13,483 nucleotides of DNA from Allomyces macrogynus ATCC 38327 (Eukaryota; Blastocladiomycota; Blastocladiomycetes; Blastocladiales; Blastocladiaceae): positions 1,258,323 to 1,271,805 of the forward strand of contig GG745335.1 in assembly GCA_000151295.1 (NCBI GenBank). The letters are read 5' to 3'. A model generated the notes under the pieces. It searched no databases. It worked only from the letters and a program-made list of their open reading frames with translations, and was not told the DNA's origin. Shown here one piece after another: positions 7,550-13,483 of this stretch. Every line of letters starts with the position of its first letter. The first letter of the stretch is position 1. A program made the translations under genes and the position numbers.

Positions 7550-7941
7550 ATGTCCACCAGGTATTGCATGCCCATTTCCATGCCCAAGACGCTGCATTCG
7601 CACGACCGCCGCGCCGCCGCGACCTCAAGAATCATTTGCGCACCGTCACGGTGGAACCGACCCGCCCAGTCGCGCTGTCTGGCGCCCGGTCGTGATGCCA
7701 AGCTGATACGACGGCGAGCGGTGAACAACGCGACTGACTGCGTTTCTCCTTCAATTGCATTCACAGCAAACGATCTCTCTATGCCTCGGCTCTTGATGCA
7801 TTCCGCGCTGGCATCTTTGCATCTACCGCCTCGTTCGACTCCCCGGACCCGCCCTCCACCGCCAACCGCGCTTCGACGACGGCCTCGTCGCCGCCGTCTT
7901 CGCACGCGCGCCCGCACAGTCCCTCAGCATGGGCCACCATC
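7550..7941 (+). other. Possible 5' exon and N-terminal extension of the kinase gene
   Basis: The kinase frame is open upstream of ATG 7942 to 7738 without any ATG, and from about 7801 it is Ser/Thr/Pro/Ala-rich with high third-position GC, like the rest of the N terminus. A good acceptor (ttcacag) ends at 7766. ATG 7550 reads MST before a CAG/GTATTG donor at 7561, and the phases agree. This would add 62 codons through a 206-nt intron, longer than the others here. Against it, the start context of ATG 7942 is better (A at -3, G at +4) than that of ATG 7550. Confidence 0.4.
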
Positions 7942-10900
7942 ATGGGCAGCGGCTCAGCACGCGAGTCGGTCGTGTCGCTCGACACCGTCGAGCCCGTGAC
8001 CGCGCCGGGTTTGGCTGGCAGCGTGGCCAGTTCCGACTCGTGGGACGACTCGACGTGGACCGACGAGAAGCAGTACGTTCTATTCATTTGTGGCACTCTC
8101 GGATGCCAAATGACTTGCAACAGCTCACGCTTTGTCGTTGTGACCAGATCCTCGGCTGAACCCGCTCAGCCCGACGTGTCCGACGCGTTCCAAGCGCCCG
8201 ATGCACCCGACGCGCCCGACTCGCCGGTGTCGGAGCGGCTCCCGGGCGCCTACTGGCAGAGCTCGCCCGAGGACAGCTCGTCGTCCACGTCGCCATCGTC
8301 GTCGTCCTCTTCCGGATCGTCGTCGGGATCCTCGTCCGACAGCTCCTTCTCCTCGTCTTCCTCGCACGCTGCTTCGCAAACGACCGCTTCGGCGGGTACC
8401 GCGTTCACTCTGCCCTTTTCCTTGGACGATGACCATCTGCCGCCCAACCATGGCGTATTCGTCGAGGACCAGATCGGGACGGCGAATGGTACGCCAAATC
8501 ACCTCGGATATCGAAAATCCAAATTCCTTGCTTTCTGACACGCGTTCTCCATCACTAGCCGACCACCCAGAACGCCGGCAACAGGCGCGCCTGCTACTCG
8601 TCGCGCTGCTCGAAAACTTTGCACTCCTCTACTCGCCGACCGACAACAAGGCGCTCTTCCAGGTCCTGTGCGAGAAACTGGCCGTCATGGGCGTCATTAC
8701 CGAAGAGGACTTTGCCGACAGCTTCTCTGCCGTGCGCAGCGTCTACAAGCGCGCGTTCAAGGAACTCGTCATGCAGGCGCTCGTTGCGACGCGCGCCGAC
8801 CGCCAGCGCCGCGGTTTGCCGACGAGCCCGTCGTCGTCGCTGCTCATCGAGTTTCCGGGTGCTGCCGGTGCGGGTCCTGCGGCGGGACTGCCAACCCGAC
8901 ACGCTCGCGCGCCGGCACCGCCGGGTACCGGAGCGCGACTCGCTGGCCTGCTCGACTTGCAAACGACGCGGTACACGTCCGACTTTCACGAGATCAAGCG
9001 GCTCGGAAAGGGTGGATTTGGAAGCGTTTTTCATGTGCGGCACAAGTTGGACGGTCGCGAGTACGCTATCAAGAAAATTCCGGTCGCTCGGAACAAGGAC
9101 TTTGAACGGGTAAGTATTTCCGACTCGCTCTGCTATATACTGCGCCAATACACCCTTCTCATCACGCATTTGATCCTCTGGTCGGTATAGATCTTGCGCG
9201 AAGTCAAGGTGCTGGCACGCATGGACCACCTGTACGTTTGCGCTTGGGCCGGAATGTGCCGATGCGCGCAATACGACAAGCTGACCGCGCGTGCATCCCT
9301 TGTAGCAACATTGTCCGATACTACTCGGCCTGGCTCGAGCACGACGAGGTGCAGTTCCCGGGCCAGCGGCGGCACCGGTCCGATGAGGACGTGGATCTGA
9401 GCAGCGACGCTGACGATTACACCGAGTCGACGGTCACGTCGACGACCATGACCGACTCGCTGCGGAACGGCACGTCGGTAGACGACATGACCGACTCGCA
9501 GCTCTCGGACGCGGTGCAGTTTACGACCGACTCAAATGCGCCCGACGCACCAACGACTTACCACACGTCGCCATCCACGACGTCGAGTTACCCGTCGCCG
9601 ACGCAACGCAACCGCACGCGCACGAACCCATCGGCCGCGACTGGCACGAGCGCCGCATCTTCCTCTTATGCCAGCGACGATGATGATGACGACGACGACG
9701 ACGAGAGCGCGGCCGACTCGACCTCGTTTGGCGCCCCACTCGCACGTCGCCGGCGCACGCACACGGCCAACTACATTCCGCACCGCCCCCTCATGATCTT
9801 TGTGCAAATGGAGGTGGCCTTTTGCAGTCTGCACGACTACCTGCTGCACCGCAACAGTCTCGTGCACGTGGCCAACCGCGACCTAACCGCTGAAAACAAC
9901 TACGTCTTCCTGTCGATTCTCAATGCCGTCTCGTACATTCACGACCGCGGTGTCTCGCACCGCGATATTACGCCGCGCAACTTGTTCCTCGTCCGCCGCG
10001 CGCGCGACCAAGGGGGGCGGCCGGCGCTGACTGTGGCGACGGCAGCCGAGGTCGGCACGTCGCCGCTGCTCGAGTTTATGCAGGTGCCGAGTCTCGACGA
10101 TATTATTGTAAAACTCGGCGATTTCGGGCTCGTCACGGTACACGCGGGTCATGCCGCGTCGATGGCCGGTACCGGTCTGACAGCGCCGCCGGCCGCGCGC
10201 GGGACGCCGCTCGCCGCGTCGTGCGCGCGTCGCCCGCCGGGTCGAAGCGACGAAGGGACCAGCAGCGACAGCAGTAGTAGCGATAGCCAAGACGAGTGCA
10301 GCGACGACGACGAGGAAAGTGACGATGACGATCTCGCCAAATAGCCCCGACACGGGCAAACTGTACCGGTCGAAACCTATTGGCGGGACGCCCCGTTCCG
10401 CGCCCCGAGAACTGTCGTAGGTCCCCAAATGGGGTGGCCGTGCCGGTTACGCCTGTAAGCCCGCTGTTTCCACGCGGGACGGGGACATCCCCAGACCCGC
10501 CCACCTGTCGTTGCGGCCGCCGCAGGCCGCCGCCATTCGCGCGCGCCTGCCCATCGTCTCCACCCCGACGCTCGGCATCGGCACCGAGACCTACTCGGCG
10601 CCCGAACAACTACGCAAAAGGCCGGGCAAGTATGACTGGCACCCGATCAAATCTGACATTTACTCGCTCGGCATCATCCTGTTCGAACTCTTCTGGCCGT
10701 TTGCGACGCAGATGGAACGCATTATGTCGTTGCAGAAACTCAAGTCCCGCGCTCGCGCTCTCCCGCCAGACTTTATCCGGCAGTGGCCGCAGCACGCCGC
10801 GCTGGTTCTGTGGTTGACGGCTGAGAACCCGGCGCTCCGGCCGACGCCGGGGGAGTTGATGGCCGTGTTCCCGCCACCAGCGGTCCCGCCGGGCAGTGCC

Positions 10901-11320
10901 CCCGGGTCCGGGCGCGGGCGGAAACGCACCGGGTCCGGAGCCGTGGCCGCAGCGACAGTGCGGTCGGCAGCGCCGCCGGCGCCGTCAGCGAGCGTCATGT
11001 CGTCCCCCGCGCGGATGGAGGACCAGGTATGGTCCCCGACAGCGTCGGTTTTGCGGGACGCGGGCACGTCGACCGCGTCGTTGCCTGCCAGACCGGGCTC
11101 GACCACGCCGCCGGTGCGGCTGGTGCGTGCGGACTCGGACGGAGATGATCTGACGTGGTTGCGCGAACGGGTCGCGGTCCTGGAGCGGACGGCCGCGGAC
11201 CAGGCGCGGCAGTTGGCGGCGAAAGATGAGGAGATTCGGGCTTTGCGCGAGGCGCTGGCGACAATGCAAGCAGATCGGGATGGGGTCACACACGATAGTG
11301 GGGTTGCGGGCCGGTGCTGA
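7942..11320 (+). CDS. HRI: eIF2-alpha kinase, heme-regulated inhibitor (HRI/EIF2AK1) type
   Basis: It should phosphorylate eIF2-alpha to slow translation under stress. Secure exons: 7942..8072, 8148..8488, 8559..9109, 9191..9231, and from 9306 on; the last runs to 11320 from about 10495 or 10526. The product is about 980-1,000 residues, against about 630 in human HRI. Numbering from ATG 7942: Ser/Pro-rich start; a helical region typical of HRI (LLENFALLYSPTDNKALFQ, about 170); Gly loop GKGGFG (307-312); AIKK with Lys329; REVKVL helix C; a Ser/Asp-rich insert of about 130 residues where eIF2-alpha kinases carry an insert; catalytic loop HRDITPRN (573-580); DFG (627-629); GTETYSAPEQL; KSDIYSLGIILFELFWPFAT, very close to HRI; and a C-terminal coiled coil (DEEIRALREALATMQ), also an HRI trait. 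The usual catalytic-loop Lys is Thr577. Between about 10270 and 10525 the frame changes and splicing is unresolved (see findings). Confidence 0.88.
8073..8147 (+). other. 75-nt intron in the HRI-like kinase gene
   Basis: GTACGT...GACCAG, with CTCAC branch-like sequence. Its length is a multiple of three and it contains no stop, so the retained form would stay in frame and add 25 hydrophobic/Cys residues. Removal joins TWTDEKQ to SSAEPAQ. Confidence 0.7.
8276..8380 (+). repeat. Poly-Ser low-complexity tract (TCN repeats)
   Basis: Runs of TCG/TCC/TCT encode a Ser-rich linker in the kinase N-terminal region, broken by Thr, Pro, Gly and Asp. Likely disordered and variable in length between strains. 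Confidence 0.7.
8489..8558 (+). other. 70-nt intron in the HRI-like kinase gene
   Basis: GTACGC...CACTAG with a CTGAC branch site about 25 nt before the acceptor. It shifts the frame so that GTAN joins ADHPERRQQARLLLVALL, linking the Ser-rich region to the conserved helical region. Confidence 0.75.
9110..9190 (+). other. 81-nt intron in the HRI-like kinase gene
   Basis: GTAAGT...GTATAG, phase 0, between NKDFER and ILREVKVLARMDHL. The unspliced frame ends in the TAG of the acceptor. The join rebuilds helix C of the kinase N lobe. Confidence 0.9.
9232..9305 (+). other. 74-nt intron in the HRI-like kinase gene
   Basis: GTACGT...TTGTAG with a CTGAC branch site. The join gives MDHLNIVRYYSAWLE, a typical eIF2-alpha kinase strand beta-4, leaving a 41-nt exon between this intron and the previous one. 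Confidence 0.9.
9676..9702 (+). repeat. (GAY)9 poly-Asp tract in the kinase insert
   Basis: Nine successive GAC/GAT codons inside the acidic Ser/Asp/Thr insert between kinase strands beta-4 and beta-5. The trinucleotide repeat is prone to length change. Confidence 0.85.
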
Positions 11321-11722
11321 GCGGTGGGGGACGGTTTAGAGAGCCTGGGGGTCGTGAGGTGGGGAGGGATGGATCTTGCCTTGTCTTGTCTTTGCGTTTG
11401 TATTGAAACGATTGCACGTTTGTCTATTTCTCTGGAGCCGTTGCTCTCTCTCGTTTGTTTTGCATCATGATGGAGAACCAGTTCGGGTTCTCGCTATTTT
11501 GACCAGAATACACGGCCGGCGATGGGCCGTGGGGTGGAGAAACATGCGCAAAGCTTTTAGTTGACGAGAGAAACAAACAGAGAGATGGACAGAAAAATGC
11601 GGAAGCCAACAAAATGAACAAAACACGATGCAAAAACGGTCAAAATTTTTGGGCACGAAAGGGCCCACTGTAGGTAAGGCTAATGCGTAGCAAAGGTGCG
11701 CAGGCACGACTTTGCCTGCTCT
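11321..11722. other. Convergent intergenic region with two hairpins
   Basis: This 402-bp stretch holds the 3' ends of the plus-strand kinase gene and the minus-strand gene. GAGAACC/GGTTCTC (11473..11479 with 11486..11492) and CACGGCC/GGCCGTG (11511..11517 with 11525..11531) each form a perfect 7-bp stem with a 6- or 7-nt loop. From about 11560 the plus strand is A-rich. No coding frame is credible. Confidence 0.4.
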
Positions 11723-13483
11723 CTACAAGACTGTCGGCGGCATCAACTCCGTCGCCGTCCCGACCGACGTCCCCGCTGAAACGACCGAATCCCCTGCATG
11801 GCTCGTCCCGGGGGTCCCGACCGACGGCGGCGCCATGATCCGCGATTGCCGCCGCAGCGTGTTCAGCCGCGACGTCAACTGCGCGTCGGCAATGCGCAAG
11901 TCCGACAACTGCGACTGCACACGATCCAAGAGCGTCCCGAACGCGTGCAGGTCCGGCGCGCCACTCGCCGCACCGCCAATGGGGGCCGCGGCCGAAATCG
12001 GGTCCGAGACGGTGGTCGTGGCCATGGACGGCGCCGTCGCGTAGGACGCGCGGCGGACGGCCGCGGGGGTGGTGACGACGGTCGATGCTTCGTCGGCAAC
12101 AATGGTCGTGGACGCGAGCGTCGATGCAGCGATGGCGGCTGGAGGGCGGGACATGAACCGCGACGTCGATGCGTAGGGCGTGGCGGGCGTGGGCAACGGC
12201 GGGGGAGGCGGGACCCAGTCGTCGGTGACGGCCGACGCTGGGGCCGCGGGCACGGACGCGCCATTGAGTCGCGCGAGCGTGTTGGGGTCAGCAAGACGCA
12301 AGGCGCGTGGAGCACGCGCGCGGTGGACCGCGTGTTCCGACGCAGACGGATGGTCGTCCCACTCGACGCTGACGGCCGACGGATCCGCGGCGTCAATGTG
12401 GTCGGCTTCCGTCCAGTGCGGGTCGGCAAACGGGTTGGGCGGGATCGAGACAAGGTCGAGTTCCGGGACCGTCGCGGACACGGGCCGCGCGCGGGCAACG
12501 GGCACCGAATCGGTCGAGGCCGACATGGACCGGCGCGCAGCGGCCGGGGCCGACATCCACGACGCGCGTTTGTTGTGGTGCGTCGCAGGCGACGGCGGCG
12601 ACGGGTACGCGGCCATGGCCGCAGCGTGTGCGAACATGGACGGGATCCGCGGCACGGGCATGTCTTCGTCGTCATCGTCGTCGTCATCACCGGCAGCGCC
12701 CGACCAGGCGGCACCGATGCGCGAGACCGAGTCGTCGGGGAGGATGGGCGCATGGAACCCGGACGACCGGCGCGAGGCTCCTGCCGAGTGCCGCGTCGAC
12801 GCCGTGTTGGTGCGCGACAGGAACGACGCGCGGTGCGCGACAGCAATGTCGGGCGTGCCCACGAGCATGGGCGGGACCACGTCCGGTGGGACTTCATCGA
12901 GCAGCGGCGAGATGAGAGGCGCATCGACCGGCTGGCCCGTGCGGACGTCGATTGGCGCGAGCCGCGACGCGCGCGATGACGAGTGGGACGACGACGTGCC
13001 TGAGAGCATCGATTGCCGCAAGGCCACGGCACGCGGAGCCACGGGGGATCCGGCCGAGGAGCCAGCCGAGGTCGATGCCGACGCCGACGTGGGCGCCGAG
13101 ACTCCCGCCAAGGCCGCGGCACCGGGCCCGGTCCCACTGGCACTGCCACGTCCTTCAGCCGCGAGCACGAGGTAATCCACATCATCCATGCAATGCGCCG
13201 ACCACTGGTCCGGGCGCGGCGGCTTCCACCGCGTGCGCTCATCTCGGACAAACTGGACCCACGCGGGCAGTTGCCGCGCGGGCTCGCGCGGGGCCGTCCA
13301 CGCCGGTGGCGCCGCATCCGGCATCATCGACATGTGCCGCGTCGCCTTGATCGGGGTGCGACTCGCAGGCAAGGTGCGAATCGACCGGCGGTGATTGCCC
13401 GCATGTGCGGCCGCCTCGAGCGACGTACGAGGGTCGGGACCTGGGGTAACGCGGAGCTGCCGCCGTGGGGCGCCACGACCGTC
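11723..13483 (-). CDS. Ser/Ala/Pro-rich protein of unknown function, N terminus outside the window
   Basis: The frame is open without an intron from the window edge to TAG at 11723..11725, giving at least 586 codons with high third-position GC. No enzyme domain is recognised. Visible parts, N to C: a moderately conserved-looking stretch (LPAWVQFVRDERTRWKPPRP, then CMDDVDYLVLAAEG); long Ser/Ala/Thr-rich disorder; a poly-Asp run (near 12670); SIPPNPFADPHW, with an NPF motif as bound by EH-domain endocytic proteins; WVPPPPPLPTP, an SH3/WW/profilin-type proline run; and, near the C terminus, DLHAFGTLLDRVQSQLSDLR continuing as a likely coiled coil. The pattern suggests a scaffold or adaptor, possibly endocytic or cortical, but that is inference. 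It ends convergently with the kinase gene, 402 bp away. Confidence 0.7.
   Translation of the reverse strand, partial: DGRGAPRRQLRVTPGPDPRTSLEAAAHAGNHRRSIRTLPASRTPIKATRHMSMMPDAAPPAWTAPREPARQLPAWVQFVRDERTRWKPPRPDQWSAHCMDDVDYLVLAAEGRGSASGTGPGAAALAGVSAPTSASASTSAGSSAGSPVAPRAVALRQSMLSGTSSSHSSSRASRLAPIDVRTGQPVDAPLISPLLDEVPPDVVPPMLVGTPDIAVAHRASFLSRTNTASTRHSAGASRRSSGFHAPILPDDSVSRIGAAWSGAAGDDDDDDDEDMPVPRIPSMFAHAAAMAAYPSPPSPATHHNKRASWMSAPAAARRSMSASTDSVPVARARPVSATVPELDLVSIPPNPFADPHWTEADHIDAADPSAVSVEWDDHPSASEHAVHRARAPRALRLADPNTLARLNGASVPAAPASAVTDDWVPPPPPLPTPATPYASTSRFMSRPPAAIAASTLASTTIVADEASTVVTTPAAVRRASYATAPSMATTTVSDPISAAAPIGGAASGAPDLHAFGTLLDRVQSQLSDLRIADAQLTSRLNTLRRQSRIMAPPSVGTPGTSHAGDSVVSAGTSVGTATELMPPTVL

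Noticed and set aside
10138..10183. 46-nt intron directly after DFGLVT in the kinase
   Set aside because: Splice sites and phase fit, but the resulting frame is Arg-rich (RRRPRAGRRSP) and would discard the natural-looking acidic Ser/Asp stretch. Kept only as a remote option.
12180..13175. Long plus-strand ORFs opposite the minus-strand unknown gene
   Set aside because: Compositional shadows, rich in Arg/Gly/Ala. The minus frame has natural low-complexity segments, an NPF motif and a coiled coil.

Overview
This window looks like eukaryotic, probably fungal, nuclear DNA. The genes are very GC-rich, with G or C at most third codon positions. They are interrupted by short GT...AG introns of 47-100 nt with CTNAC-like branch sites. 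A zoosporic or other early-diverging fungus (for example Blastocladiomycota-like) fits, but that placement is inference. I recognise three genes, see one open-ended low-complexity gene, and find an unusual 2.9 kb island of a different base composition.

Layout. (1) 1..983, minus: a thioredoxin-fold protein of the nucleoredoxin/tryparedoxin type, one 47-nt intron. (2) 984..about 1480: GC-rich upstream region with no gene seen. (3) About 1480..4380: an AT-richer island almost free of CpG and rich in TpG/CpA. It holds decayed coding fragments, including two SH3-domain relics that each keep a short intron, plus a few ORFs of uncertain status. (4) 4593/4665..7215, minus: cytosolic glutamyl-tRNA synthetase with an N-terminal GST-like domain, one 100-nt intron and an unusual Ala/Lys/Ser-Arg tail. 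Its reading frame ends in TAA, but a further 23 codons with strong coding bias follow in frame. (5) 7216..7941: a head-to-head promoter region. (6) 7942..11320, plus: an eIF2-alpha kinase of the HRI (EIF2AK1) type with at least four clear introns and a disputed junction in the activation segment. (7) 11321..11722: convergent intergenic DNA with two perfect 7-bp hairpins. (8) 11723..13483, minus: an unrecognised Ser/Ala/Pro-rich protein, open at the window edge.

How the genes relate. Two translation genes, a tRNA charging enzyme and a translation-initiation stress kinase, are divergently arranged over a shared upstream region, so co-regulation is possible. The CpG-poor island separates this pair from the thioredoxin-like gene and looks like a graveyard of duplicated gene pieces that lost CpG by C-to-T change. 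Most doubt concerns the exact start of the kinase, its exon structure between about 10270 and 10525, and whether anything in the island is still expressed.
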